From NCBI GenBank assembly GCA_049799955.1, contig JBARIW010000054.1, positions 1-64,000 of the forward strand: a DNA stretch of 64,000 bases, read 5' to 3'. The stretch is from JBGTFE01 sp049799955. GTDB lineage: Bacteria > Acidobacteriota > Blastocatellia > Pyrinomonadales > Pyrinomonadaceae. How positions within the stretch are numbered: position 1 is the first letter of the stretch; each line of letters opens with the position of its first letter. Positions 36,637 to 45,509 of this stretch are shown one piece after another. A program made the translations under genes and the position numbers. The notes below the pieces were generated by a model, which was not told the origin of the DNA, searched no databases, and saw only the letters and a program-made list of their open reading frames with translations.

Positions 36637-36813
36637 TTAATGCGCCGAAACTCTTTCGAGCCTTTCGGCGCGGCGTTCCAGCATTCGTTTTACTTCGTAA
36701 TCGGTCATTTCGGGCTTTTCCGCAGAACCTTTTTCATCCGATTTTTCGCTTCCCGCGCTTCTTTGAACAGGCGTTTCGGGCATTACTTCAAATTCGTTAA
36801 TTACAACAGGCAT
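36637..36813 (-). CDS. Small conserved eCIS protein, 58 residues
   Basis: A short frame with ATG at 36813 and TAA at 36637, fitting exactly between the LysM gene (6 nt) and the hub gene (9 nt). It begins MPVVINEFEVMPE, has a Ser/Glu/Lys-rich centre and ends with a charged helix (EVKRMLERRAERLERVSAH). Tiny proteins starting with a similar MPVVINEFEV phrase occur at this place in many eCIS clusters as I recall. It is probably a minor baseplate component. The function is not known. Confidence 0.75.
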   Translation of the reverse strand: MPVVINEFEVMPETPVQRSAGSEKSDEKGSAEKPEMTDYEVKRMLERRAERLERVSAH

Positions 36814-36819
36814 AACTGT

Positions 36820-37635
36820 TTACTCCGTTCCAAATGAAAATTCGGCAGACAGATTTACGGGAACTCCCGCGTCGTTCATAAGCGGCACGCCGCCGCCGAT
36901 TCCAACGGAAACTCCGCCGGAAATTCCTCCCGAAATTCCGATTCCGGCATTCATATCGAGAAGCTGTCCGGGCTGTAACTGTCGCGGATTCTCAACTCCA
37001 TTGGCGGCGGCAATCGACTGCCAATCGTCTTTTTTGCCCTGATTCGCCGCCATTCCCTGCACAGTCGAGCCTTTCGGCGCGCTCGTCAGCGGGCGCGTCC
37101 CGGGCAGAGGCGTTTTCGAAGGCGCGTCTTTGACGAATTTATATTTGTCGATTTTCTGCTGCGACAGACTTAGAGACATACTCGCCCGGAGCGGAATTCC
37201 TTCGCTCGAAAAAAACTCCAGCGATTCTTCGAGCGCGTCCATCAAGCCGTCAAATTGAAACGAACCCCAGACGAACCGAACGGCGGGCGGAATATATTTT
37301 TTCGAGCTGGCAGGCTCTTCGGTCGGCGTGATGAAATAGCTGATTTTTTCGGTCATTTTCCGAACGTCGCTGACGGCTTCGCCTTCCTGCGGCGCGTTTA
37401 CGTCAAACCATAACTGCAAGGTCAGCTTGGTCGTTCCCGCGCCGACAAATTGCTGCGTCGGCGTTCCGCGCTGGTCGCCCGCGCCTTCAGGCGTCTTAAT
37501 TTGATTGGCAAAAGCGACCTTGAGCGTTTCGGGATTAAACTGCACCTTGACGTTATTCTCCGGTTTTATTTCGTTTTTATAGTCGGCATCGAGTTGTCGA
37601 AGCTCGGCTTTTGCTAATTTAACGGATTCAGGCAT
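36820..37635 (-). CDS. LysM-containing tube-baseplate adaptor (Afp7-like)
   Basis: A 271-residue protein. The N-terminal 190 residues carry the CIS tube-initiator signature: VKVQFNPETLKVAFANQIKT, then TTKLTLQLWFDVNA and VRFVWGSFQFDGLMDALEES. Around 195-235 lies a LysM-like motif (STVQGMAANQGKKDDWQSIA, then NPRQLQPGQLLDM). The tail is Gly-rich (GISGGISGGVSVGIGGGVPL). In Afp/PVC particles this protein links the inner tube to the spike hub. It starts 16 nt after the second tube gene. Confidence 0.9.
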   Translation of the reverse strand: MPESVKLAKAELRQLDADYKNEIKPENNVKVQFNPETLKVAFANQIKTPEGAGDQRGTPTQQFVGAGTTKLTLQLWFDVNAPQEGEAVSDVRKMTEKISYFITPTEEPASSKKYIPPAVRFVWGSFQFDGLMDALEESLEFFSSEGIPLRASMSLSLSQQKIDKYKFVKDAPSKTPLPGTRPLTSAPKGSTVQGMAANQGKKDDWQSIAAANGVENPRQLQPGQLLDMNAGIGISGGISGGVSVGIGGGVPLMNDAGVPVNLSAEFSFGTE

Positions 37636-37651
37636 TTCTGATTTTCCTCAT

Positions 37652-38119
37652 TTAATCGATTTTCAGTTTCAGAGATTCATACGCCAGTTGCAGCTCCTCG
37701 ATTGCGACGCCGCCGTCTTTGGCGTTAAGCGGCGGCGCTTTCAGCTTAATCGGAACGCATCTGGTCAGCAAAAATTTCGCTTTTACCTTTTTGTCCGTCG
37801 AAAAAACGATAACTTCGGCGTCAGCGCGAACTTCCGGGTTTGTCTGGACAAGCTCGACCCATTTCCATAAATCGAAAGTTTCGGTCATCCCGCGTTTCAA
37901 CGTCAGCGAAGCGTAATTTATCGGACCTGTCAGGCGAATTTGCTTGCCGTTGTTGCCGCCTTCGCGAATCGTTTTTACGTCCATCGTCATTTCCAGACCG
38001 TCGCATTCGGCAAAAGCCGCGTCGCAAATCTGCATCGCCACGCCTTCGACTTTTATCTCGATGGCAAAATTAAATGCCATGAACGGGTAATTTACTGTTT
38101 CATTTGTCGAATTTGCCAT
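37652..38119 (-). CDS. Inner tube protein 2 (Afp5-like)
   Basis: A 155-residue gp19-type tube protein, normal in length. Diagnostic phrases are FAECDGLEMTMDVKTIREGG, NYASLTLKRGMTETFDLWKW and AIEELQLAYESLKL. It is a paralogue of the first tube gene at 41280-41726. Position next to the LysM adaptor suggests it forms the special ring that starts the tube, while the other paralogue forms the bulk. It starts 12 nt after sheath 2. Confidence 0.92.
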   Translation of the reverse strand: MANSTNETVNYPFMAFNFAIEIKVEGVAMQICDAAFAECDGLEMTMDVKTIREGGNNGKQIRLTGPINYASLTLKRGMTETFDLWKWVELVQTNPEVRADAEVIVFSTDKKVKAKFLLTRCVPIKLKAPPLNAKDGGVAIEELQLAYESLKLKID

Positions 38120-38131
38120 TTTTTAAGTTTT

Positions 38132-41100
38132 TCAAACCGTTTCGGCGACAGTCGTTCGCCCGCCCGCCTGCACCAGTCGAACCGTTACGAATTTCAGCGG
38201 CAGCGACGGCGCGACGCGCAGCTCGACGATAAAACGACCTTGCTCAAGACTCTGGAAATTATTGATTGTTTCGCTGACGACGACCTGATACGACGTTGCC
38301 GGCGTCTCTCCGGCGAACGCTCCGCGCATAAACATCAAATCGAGAAGCGACGAGAAACCGCGCTGAACCTGTCGGCGAAAACGCTCGTTATTCGGCTCGA
38401 AAACGTATTCCGTGCCATGTTTCAAAGCCAGACGGCGCAGAAGGCTCAAAAGCCGCCGGACGTTTATCTGGCGCAAATCGAAATCGTCGCTCAAGGTATC
38501 CGAATCGAGCACCATAAATCCGGTCGGCTCCTGTCTGACGAGATTGATTAAGCCGTCCTGAAAATCCAGAAAGCTCTCGCGCCCGAACTCGGTCGCCAAG
38601 CCGACGACTTCCTGCAAAGCCTCGTTTGCCGGAGCAATCCACGCGCCGCGCCGCGCCGCGCGCTGAGCCATTACGCCGCAAATCGCGCCGCTTGCCGGAA
38701 CATTCAGGACAGTATCAACATTGTCCCCGCGCGTTATCAGCCATGGATGATACAGCGCGCCGAAGCTCAAAGCCTTTGTTTCATCCGCGCTGAACGGCTC
38801 GACGCCGGTGTCGTCTGCCGCAATCAAACCTTTCGTGGTTTTCAGCGTCGTGATGTGCCGGACGGCATCGTCTTTTTCGTAATGTTCGGGCAAAGACAAA
38901 ACGGCAAATATATCGCCGCGCGCCGCGCACATTCGCAGCAAAGCGCGCTGGACGGCAAGCAGAACATCCGGTTTGTAAATGTTCGGGTTGCTCGAACCTT
39001 CGACGGCGCGCGAGGCGTTTGTTACCCAGTTGTCCGCCGCCGGAACTTTAATCGTCAAACCGTTAGACCAATTACTGAAAAATTTTCCGATTTCGGCGCG
39101 GACGCGATAATAATAAATTCCCGTGCCGCGTTCCGTAATCTTAAATTCCTTTTCTTTTCCGGTATAAATTACCTGCGAAGGCTCAAAACCCGGCGTCAGC
39201 GATTCTTCCAGAACAAATTTTATTGACTCGTCAGTTTCGTTACAGTTCCAAATCAGCGTGAATTTTCCCGAAGAAACTTTCGTTTCCTTTATGTTCAAAT
39301 CTTTCGGCGCCGCGACAACGCGAAGCCCGCAATCTAAAAAGTTTCCCCAAAGCGGCTCGCTGACGGGTTTTATATCCGGTTTCCGGCAATCCTGAAAATG
39401 CCACCAATCGGGACGCTCCGGCGGCGGAAAGGCGGGCGGCGGCGGCAAAACCGGACCTTCCGTGTCCGTTTCGTGATACCAGCCGAGATGAACTGCGTCC
39501 GGAACGGAAATAATCGTTGCTTCGTCCAAGGAAAAGCTTGTATAAACCGGATTGGTCGGCGTGCTTTCAGCCGCAACGCCGGTTGTCGTTTCCGGCACGA
39601 GCGCGGAATGAATTCCCCGGAGCGAGCGCGGTCGCTGGCTCAGATAGCGAATAAATTCGCCTTCATTCAGAAGATTGTTTAAGCCCGTATTTTTTAACTT
39701 TTCATCCAGAAAAAGTCCGGCATCGAAGACTTCCAAGCCGTCGCGCTGGAGCGCAGTTCCCGGCAAAAACATGCTGCCGAGATAATTTTCGGGAAAAGGC
39801 GTCGGGAAAACCGGAAAATAAAAGCCGTCGCGGTCGCCATTTCCGGCGACAGGGAAGCTCGATAAATCTCCGGCTTGCGTCCACGAAGGAATTTCCGGCG
39901 CGTCCGTCTCGCGGCTTTCGGGAAAACGATACAAATCGTCATCGACCGGCAAATCTCCCCAAAACCGTTCCTGACCGGAATTAAATGCCAAATCGCTCAG
40001 TTTGATAAAAGATGTTTCGTCTTTTTTTATCCACAGTTCAAAAGTCAGACGCTCGACCAGCGTTGCCGACGGCGGGCTAATGCCGAATTTCCGGCACGAA
40101 ACCGCGCGACATGTAAGCTCGACATCCGCCTGCGTTTCGGAATCGGCGACGTTGACCGCCTCGACCTGCATACAAAGGATTTCCGCTTTTTCATTGTAGG
40201 AAGCGAGCAAACTGCCGACGGCGGGCGTCAGCTCCTGAGACGGGATAATGAATTTAAGCTTGACCTTCGGAGGCAATTTTTCATCGCTTTCGCCTTCCTG
40301 CGGAACGATAGTTATCTCGGCTTGACGCTCGACGAAAAACGGCATTGTGATGTCCTGCGAGCTCAAAGTATTTCGATGCGTCCACATTCTGACGGAAATG
40401 TGTTTGACTTCACCGGGAGAAGTAATTTCGGGCGAAGAAACCGTTTCGGACAGATTTTCCACCCAGATGAAACGCTTTGAAGTAACTTTTACGATTGATT
40501 TTCCGGGCGGCGGCTTGTTCGGCGTCGAGCCGTCTTCGATTTTATCGGCGGTCAAATATAAAATTAATCCCTCATCCGAAAAATCCAGGCGCAGTAATTC
40601 CTCGTTTTTCAAAGGCTCGTTGGCGGGAATTTCCAGCCGTGCGATTTTTTGCTCGCCGTCATCGGTTATGCTTAAAAATTTGACCGCGCGCGAAAGCGTC
40701 GCCGTGCCGATTTGCAAATCATCCGACCAGCTTCCTTTCGAGCGCGAGCGGGCGAAAGCCGGCATAAAATCGGGCGTTTCTTTTTCGTGAAAATGAACGT
40801 CGGCAAGTCCGGCAAGCGGGAAAAAATTATAACAGGCGCGATTAAGCGGGGCTTCGCCGATGCCCGGCTTAAGCCGCGCCACACGAACTACCCAGCAGCG
40901 TTTTCCGCCGTTTCGGAAAAAAGCCCTGACGGTCGGCGCAAGATACGCGTAAACCATCTCGCCTTTTTCCTTGTTCCAGACGAGCGGCAGGCTCTTTCCG
41001 AAAATCGTATTGAACTGTTCGGCTGAATCCAGCACGACCGGAATTCCGATTGGACCCGACGCGGCAAATCCGACAAACAGCGCGATGTCCATTCTCGGCA

Positions 41101-41179
41101 GAATGTTTTCGCGCGACGCCGCCCGGGCTTCAAAACGAAAGCCGGGCAGCCGACGGATTTTTTGATTAGTCGTTACCAT
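38132..41179 (-). CDS. Sheath protein 2 with large fibronectin-like insertion
   Basis: A 1015-residue tail-sheath paralogue, far longer than sheath 1 (658). The N-terminus (MDIALFVGFAASGPIGIPVV, FRNGGKRCWVVRVARL) and the C-terminal sheath domain (RRGAWIAPANEALQEVVGLA, FRRQVQRGFSSLLDLMFMRG) are intact. The added middle includes a domain at about 620-710 that reads like a fibronectin type III fold: KFTLIWNCNETDESIKFVLE, then GIYYYRVRAEIGKFFSNWSN. Sheath insertions usually sit on the outer surface. Sheath 2 proteins in eCIS are thought to occupy the baseplate-proximal rings. The gene begins after a 100-nt gap with a strong hairpin. Confidence 0.9.
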   Translation of the reverse strand: MVTTNQKIRRLPGFRFEARAASRENILPRMDIALFVGFAASGPIGIPVVLDSAEQFNTIFGKSLPLVWNKEKGEMVYAYLAPTVRAFFRNGGKRCWVVRVARLKPGIGEAPLNRACYNFFPLAGLADVHFHEKETPDFMPAFARSRSKGSWSDDLQIGTATLSRAVKFLSITDDGEQKIARLEIPANEPLKNEELLRLDFSDEGLILYLTADKIEDGSTPNKPPPGKSIVKVTSKRFIWVENLSETVSSPEITSPGEVKHISVRMWTHRNTLSSQDITMPFFVERQAEITIVPQEGESDEKLPPKVKLKFIIPSQELTPAVGSLLASYNEKAEILCMQVEAVNVADSETQADVELTCRAVSCRKFGISPPSATLVERLTFELWIKKDETSFIKLSDLAFNSGQERFWGDLPVDDDLYRFPESRETDAPEIPSWTQAGDLSSFPVAGNGDRDGFYFPVFPTPFPENYLGSMFLPGTALQRDGLEVFDAGLFLDEKLKNTGLNNLLNEGEFIRYLSQRPRSLRGIHSALVPETTTGVAAESTPTNPVYTSFSLDEATIISVPDAVHLGWYHETDTEGPVLPPPPAFPPPERPDWWHFQDCRKPDIKPVSEPLWGNFLDCGLRVVAAPKDLNIKETKVSSGKFTLIWNCNETDESIKFVLEESLTPGFEPSQVIYTGKEKEFKITERGTGIYYYRVRAEIGKFFSNWSNGLTIKVPAADNWVTNASRAVEGSSNPNIYKPDVLLAVQRALLRMCAARGDIFAVLSLPEHYEKDDAVRHITTLKTTKGLIAADDTGVEPFSADETKALSFGALYHPWLITRGDNVDTVLNVPASGAICGVMAQRAARRGAWIAPANEALQEVVGLATEFGRESFLDFQDGLINLVRQEPTGFMVLDSDTLSDDFDLRQINVRRLLSLLRRLALKHGTEYVFEPNNERFRRQVQRGFSSLLDLMFMRGAFAGETPATSYQVVVSETINNFQSLEQGRFIVELRVAPSLPLKFVTVRLVQAGGRTTVAETV

Positions 41180-41224
41180 AATCGTCTTTTGACGCTCTAA
41201 TTAAACGAGTTGCGGGTTTGAAGC

Positions 41225-41254
41225 GGCTTTGCCGCAAAATCGCGCGGCAAAGCC
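41225..41254 (-). promoter_or_regulatory. Strong intercistronic hairpin between tube 1 and sheath 2
   Basis: A perfect 11-bp GC-rich inverted repeat, GGCTTTGCCGC (41225-41235) with GCGGCAAAGCC (41244-41254), closes an 8-nt loop, and the flanks (TGAA/TTCA) can extend it past a 2-nt bulge. It lies in the only long gap inside the operon (100 nt). No T-run follows on the minus strand, so it fits an mRNA-stabilising or partial-termination element better than a full terminator. It would help make sheath 1 and tube 1 in excess. Confidence 0.7.
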
Positions 41255-41279
41255 TTCATACAAAACAAACCGCGGCGAT

Positions 41280-41726
41280 TTACTCCATTTCCAGACGCTC
41301 GTATGCAAGAGTTAATTCTTCCATCGCTACGTCTGTGCCTTTCGCGTTCATCGGACCGCCGACATATTTGATAATGCGGGCATTCAAAAGACGCCACGTC
41401 AAAACCGGCGAAGTATTTGTTTTATCCTCGCTCATCAAATTTATCGTCACGTTACGAACGCCGTTGGTCGTCCCGTTGCGAATGTCGTTGAGCCAGCCGT
41501 ATAAATCCAAAACGCCGATTGCGCCGCGTTTGAGCGTTACATCGCTGGCTTTGTTCAAGCCCGTGATTTTGCGAACGTTGTTAGTCGCCTCGTTGCCGTT
41601 TCGATATTCCACGACGGTCATTTCCATGCCGATATTGCTGCATTCCTGAAATCCGGCGCGAATGCCCTGTCCCAAATCAACCGTAAAATTAAACTGCGGA
41701 TACGGATTTACTCTTTCAGTTGCCAT
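41280..41726 (-). CDS. Inner tube protein 1 (Afp1-like)
   Basis: A 148-residue gp19-like tube protein. Key phrases are NFTVDLGQGIRAGFQECSNI, VEYRNGNEATNNVRKITGL, VTLKRGAIGVLDLYGWLNDI and AMEELTLAYERLEME. A strong GAGGAGG Shine-Dalgarno precedes ATG, as expected for a major structural protein. It follows sheath 1 by 19 nt, and the downstream hairpin would protect its message. It should polymerise into the inner tube. Confidence 0.94.
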   Translation of the reverse strand: MATERVNPYPQFNFTVDLGQGIRAGFQECSNIGMEMTVVEYRNGNEATNNVRKITGLNKASDVTLKRGAIGVLDLYGWLNDIRNGTTNGVRNVTINLMSEDKTNTSPVLTWRLLNARIIKYVGGPMNAKGTDVAMEELTLAYERLEME

Positions 41727-41745
41727 TTTTCCTCCTCAAAATGCT

Positions 41746-43722
41746 TTATACTTTTCTGTCTGCCGTCCATTGACCGATACGGAAGATAACGAATTCAGCC
41801 GGTTTGACCACCGCCATACCGACCAGACAAACCAGACGCCCGTTGTCCAAATCGTTCTGCGTCATCGTCGAGCGGTCGCATCGGACAAAATACGCCTTTT
41901 CGGGCTTTTCGCCGAGCAGAGCGCCGGAAACCCATTCGTTGTAAAGAAAATCCTGAATGGTCTGACGGACGTTCGCCCAGAGCGCTTCGCCGTTCGGCTC
42001 GAAAACAGCCCATTGCGTGCCGCGGTCGATTGAACGCTCGACATACGCGAAATACCGGCGCAGCGGAACGTATTTCCATTCCGGGTCGGAGCTAATCGTG
42101 CGCGCGCCCCAGAGACGAAAACCGCGTCCTTCGAAAAAGCGGAAACAATTGATTCCTTCGGGATTCAAGACTTCCTGCTGCGCTTTGTTCAAGGTTTTTT
42201 CAAACCCGACCGCAAGCCGCACGACTTCGTTTGCCGGGGCTTTGTAAACCGCGCGCTCGACATCGTTGCGAGCGTAAATTCCGGCGACAAAACCGCTTGG
42301 CGGAAGATAAATTTCCTGCTGCGTTACGGGGTCGAGAACACGCACCCATGGATAATAAAAAGCGGCGTATTTGGAATCGAGCCGCGCTCGCATCGCCCGC
42401 ACTTCGGCGATATTCTGGTTGTCGCCGCTGTCGAGAACGGCGATGCGATATTTCATCCGCTCGGCGTGCGAAATCAGCAAATTGATAATTGTCGGGGCTT
42501 GTGTCGAATAATCGTCACCGTAGCCGTAAGTTGCGCCGGGCGCGGCGACAATCGAAATATCTTCAATGTCTTCAAACGCCTTTAATCCCGTTTTGAACGG
42601 GTCGGTGTCTTTTGCCGTGCCTTCGTATTCCGAGGCGGTCGGACGCATTCCGTCATTGCCGCCGTCCAGAAGAAGCGCAATCGAGCGGTCGTCTTCGCTC
42701 GATTCGTCGTTCAGCAGATTGTCTTCGAGATTGGTGTTTTCATCAAACAAAAGCTGCAAAACGTCCAAACCCGAATCCAGATTATTGCCTTCGATGGCAA
42801 TCGGCAGATTTCGCGCGTCAGATGTGTTTGCCGGTTCTTTGGCAAATTTGGTAAATATCGAATCCGGCGTTCCGGCGCGTTTGTGATTCAGGTCGAGCGC
42901 CAGACCGTCATACACGCGCGTCTGCGCTTCCGGGTCTTCGACCGCCTTGGTCGTAACGGTCAGCGTAACTACGCGAATCGAGTCGCCGTCATCGACATCG
43001 AGATTTGTCAACAATAAATCCTCGCCCGGGGACGCTGCGTCCATCGGCTCGAATTCCCAGACAATTTCGCCCGTCGTCGTGTCGCGGTTCTTCTGCGCGA
43101 TATAAAATCCGCCTTCGGTCTTAACCGGCGGCGATGTCGGCGGCGATGTAAGCGGCGCGACGTTGCTGATATAAACCACGTCGCGGTCAAGCAAGCCGCC
43201 GACGGTCGAATTTCCGCTCGTATCTTTCCCGAGCACGCTCTGTCCGATTCGCAAAGTCAGCCAGACGCGCATACGTCCAAGCTCGCCGGGAAAACGCGCG
43301 CTGAACTTAAGCCAGCTATCGGCATCATCCGGCGCGTCTTCGCCGTCAGCTAAAGCCGGCAGAAAAGCTTTGGCATAACCGTCGGTAACGGCATCTCCGT
43401 TTTCGTCCGTAACAGAGCGAAAAACACGCGAAATATAAAGCCGTTTGCCGCCTTCTTCGAAGAATGCGCGAACGGCGTGCCACATATAATTTTGCATTTT
43501 CTGCTTCGTGTCGTCGTCGGCATTTCCGAAAGCCAACTGCTCGCGGTCACCGTAAACACGTTCAAACTCGCCGAGGCTGGTTATCACATCCGGCTCTAAA
43601 TCTACCGGACCATAACGTGTCGGTCCGATAAAACCGGTTGTTGTCGTCCCGACACCTTCGATTGACTTGGAACGAAATGAAACTTCCTCGATAAAAACAC
43701 CAGGCGCTAAATATTCAGGCAT
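41746..43722 (-). CDS. Contractile sheath protein 1 (Afp2-like)
   Basis: A 658-residue tail sheath protein with the usual opening EYLAPGVFIEEVSFRSKSIE and TTTTGFIGPTRYGP, a central variable domain, and the C-terminal handshake domain (IYARNDVERAVYKAPANEVV, FRLWGARTISSDPEWKYVPL, FAYVERSIDRGTQWAVFEPN). AAGGAG stands before the ATG. Together with tube 1 it should form most of the particle, contracting to drive the tube out. It lies 24 nt after an unknown gene. Confidence 0.95.
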   Translation of the reverse strand: MPEYLAPGVFIEEVSFRSKSIEGVGTTTTGFIGPTRYGPVDLEPDVITSLGEFERVYGDREQLAFGNADDDTKQKMQNYMWHAVRAFFEEGGKRLYISRVFRSVTDENGDAVTDGYAKAFLPALADGEDAPDDADSWLKFSARFPGELGRMRVWLTLRIGQSVLGKDTSGNSTVGGLLDRDVVYISNVAPLTSPPTSPPVKTEGGFYIAQKNRDTTTGEIVWEFEPMDAASPGEDLLLTNLDVDDGDSIRVVTLTVTTKAVEDPEAQTRVYDGLALDLNHKRAGTPDSIFTKFAKEPANTSDARNLPIAIEGNNLDSGLDVLQLLFDENTNLEDNLLNDESSEDDRSIALLLDGGNDGMRPTASEYEGTAKDTDPFKTGLKAFEDIEDISIVAAPGATYGYGDDYSTQAPTIINLLISHAERMKYRIAVLDSGDNQNIAEVRAMRARLDSKYAAFYYPWVRVLDPVTQQEIYLPPSGFVAGIYARNDVERAVYKAPANEVVRLAVGFEKTLNKAQQEVLNPEGINCFRFFEGRGFRLWGARTISSDPEWKYVPLRRYFAYVERSIDRGTQWAVFEPNGEALWANVRQTIQDFLYNEWVSGALLGEKPEKAYFVRCDRSTMTQNDLDNGRLVCLVGMAVVKPAEFVIFRIGQWTADRKV

Positions 43723-43746
43723 TGATTTTCTCCTTATAAACTCGGC

Positions 43747-44682
43747 TTAAACTGCCGGACTGACAAATAAAACTGACGAGTAAACCGTCTCTGTATCGGG
43801 CATTGGCGATAGAATTTGCGCCGCGCGCGAACGCAAAATCAACTCCTTGCCGAAATACAGCTCAGCCGTCTCGTATTCTTCGGTTTGCCCGGCATCCGCC
43901 CAGAGCGTTCCTTCCGCCTGAGCCAGCACGAGCCGTAAGTCGGGAAAAGTTTCTTCTTCGTCGCCCCCCGACAAAATCGGCGGCGAAGTCTGAAAAATAT
44001 TCGGTTCGTATTTGATAGTTAAATCCAGAAGCCATTTTTGCTCGGCGAGCGAAATGCGCGTGGCTGTCGCCGGCGGCGAAGCAAACGGATTATTTTGCGG
44101 CGAAAGCGCAGGGAAAATCAGCGCGATTCTTCCGTCCCGGTCGGCGATTCCTCTGGCAACGAGATTTCCGTCAAAACGCGCTTCCAAAACCGCCCACGAA
44201 GCGGGAACACCGTCAATTTCCTGCAATTCCGCGCGAATTACAGCCATTCCGCCCGACACTTTGCGCGTCGGCGCGGAATATAACGGGATGCTCGACAAAG
44301 TTTTATTCGGCGAAACGGACGGGATATTTTCCCATTTATAAATGCCTCTGACCGGAAGCTCGACCGTAAATCGAAACGGCTGAAATCTTCTTTCCGCATC
44401 AAAAACTTCCGCCACATACGATTTTTGAGGCGGATTATCGTTCCAAAATTCTTCATCGCCTTCGCCGTTCGCAAAATTTTCCAAACCGTACGCCCTTTGC
44501 AGAACGTAAACGCCGCTGCGATTCGGAAAGGCTGACATTCTGTTTTTTCCGGCGCGGGTTGTCGCCGGGTAAACGGAAACGTTTAGCCCGTCGCTTATCC
44601 TTTCGCCGGTTGCCGCGTCGTGAAAGCAGACGCCTAGCGGAGCGACAAGAGAAAGTTTTTCTATGACCAAGGGGGATGTCAT
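43747..44682 (-). CDS. eCIS-associated protein of unknown function
   Basis: A 311-residue protein between the DUF4255 gene and sheath 1, with gaps of 28 and 24 nt. It appears beta-rich, with a transthyretin/carboxypeptidase-regulatory-like segment (GVCFHDAATGERISDGLNVS) near the start and a second around 165-200 (ARGIADRDGRIALIFPAL). There is no signal peptide or membrane helix. Proteins at this place occur in other eCIS loci. A role at the sheath end or cap is a guess from position. Confidence 0.7.
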   Translation of the reverse strand: MTSPLVIEKLSLVAPLGVCFHDAATGERISDGLNVSVYPATTRAGKNRMSAFPNRSGVYVLQRAYGLENFANGEGDEEFWNDNPPQKSYVAEVFDAERRFQPFRFTVELPVRGIYKWENIPSVSPNKTLSSIPLYSAPTRKVSGGMAVIRAELQEIDGVPASWAVLEARFDGNLVARGIADRDGRIALIFPALSPQNNPFASPPATATRISLAEQKWLLDLTIKYEPNIFQTSPPILSGGDEEETFPDLRLVLAQAEGTLWADAGQTEEYETAELYFGKELILRSRAAQILSPMPDTETVYSSVLFVSPAV

Positions 44683-44710
44683 AATAAATTTAATTTCGGA
44701 AAAAAAAACT

Positions 44711-45295
44711 CTAGTTTTTAGTAAAATCTAATTCTCGTGTCTGAACCGGAGCGGCGTCTTCTCCTGCCGGAATTGTCGAATCTATTCCGACAACTCTGGC
44801 GACATAAGCCACCGACAACGGTAAACTGACCTTAAAAGCACTCCAGATATTCGATAAATCCTGAAGTGAAAGCGTTTGATAAATGATTTCGATTGTTTCA
44901 TTCGGATTAAAAACATCCGCTTCAGTACCAAAATGATTTAGCCTTCCGGCTGACAAAATCGGCGCGTCTTCGAGCGTCCGCATTGCCCAGCCGAGAATAC
45001 GCTGCTGTTTAACGGCATCTTTTGCCCAAACAGTGAGTAAATAATACAAATCGAGCGGTAAAGGCGCTCGACGGGAAATACCGTCTAAGCCGGTTCGGTT
45101 AGGTATGTTTCTTAAGGCGGCGTTTATTTCAATTCGATACAGGAAAAGGGAAATTCCTTCTTCCATCGGAGATTGGAAATTTGCGGGTTGATAAAGTTCA
45201 AAGCGCGCATTCGTGAATTCCGTTTTAGGTATATTGTCTGCCAGCAAACCTAAAACGGTTTGTCCGATTACCGCGACTGCCTGAGCTTTTCCCAC
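44711..45295 (-). CDS. DUF4255 tube-terminating protein (Afp16-like)
   Basis: A 194-residue protein of the DUF4255/Pvc16 type. Family phrases are EEGISLFLYRIEINAALRNI, PLPLDLYYLLTVWAKDAVKQ and LGWAMRTLEDAPILSAGRLN. In Afp the equivalent protein caps tube and sheath and sets length. The start is GTG at 45293-45295, with a GGGGG stretch four bases before it. It is the first gene of the operon; a leader with inverted repeats lies upstream. Confidence 0.9.
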   Translation of the reverse strand: MGKAQAVAVIGQTVLGLLADNIPKTEFTNARFELYQPANFQSPMEEGISLFLYRIEINAALRNIPNRTGLDGISRRAPLPLDLYYLLTVWAKDAVKQQRILGWAMRTLEDAPILSAGRLNHFGTEADVFNPNETIEIIYQTLSLQDLSNIWSAFKVSLPLSVAYVARVVGIDSTIPAGEDAAPVQTRELDFTKN

Positions 45296-45316
45296 AATTC
45301 CCCCTTTTTAGGAAAA

Positions 45317-45351
45317 TGAGTAAAGACAAATAAAATTCCCGTCTTTACTCA
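45317..45351. promoter_or_regulatory. Perfect inverted repeat in eCIS leader
   Basis: TGAGTAAAGAC (45317-45327) and GTCTTTACTCA (45341-45351) are perfect 11-bp arms around a 13-nt A/T-rich loop. It sits 22 nt before the GTG of the first operon gene. It could be an operator, or an RNA hairpin close to the ribosome site. A TTTTCCT run follows the stem on the minus strand, so weak attenuation is possible. Confidence 0.6.
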
Positions 45352-45386
45352 AGAATAAGAAAAATTGAATAAAACCCCTTGTCTGT

Positions 45387-45412
45387 AATTGCTTTTTTAC
45401 CCCGAAGCAATT
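45387..45412. promoter_or_regulatory. Second inverted repeat in eCIS leader
   Basis: AATTGCTT (45387-45394) and AAGCAATT (45405-45412) are perfect 8-bp arms around a 10-nt spacer containing CCCCG. A direct repeat, TCTGTAATT, lies beside it at 45382-45390 and 45425-45433. The element lies inside the presumed leader, between the candidate promoter and the first inverted repeat. It may be an operator or RNA structure. Confidence 0.45.
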
Positions 45413-45445
45413 TTGAAAAAAGTATCTGTAATTTTGATATCGCTG

Positions 45446-45475
45446 ATGCTACTCCAATTTTACAAAGTTTGTCAA
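45446..45475 (-). promoter_or_regulatory. Candidate sigma70-type promoter for eCIS operon
   Basis: On the minus strand a perfect TTGACA -35 box (45470-45475) is followed after 18 nt by TAGCAT (45446-45451) as a weak -10. Transcription would start near 45438, giving a leader of about 140 nt that contains both inverted repeats. The weak -10 suggests a need for an activator. Confidence 0.4.
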
Positions 45476-45509
45476 TTCAATTTTTGCAAAATTATACACC
45501 TGTTTGTTT

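Noticed and set aside
36820..45295. Type VI secretion system or plain prophage
   Set aside because: There are no TssJLM/TssK genes, capsid, portal or terminase genes; DUF4255, LysM adaptor, paired sheath and tube genes and the AAA+ ATPase mark an eCIS.
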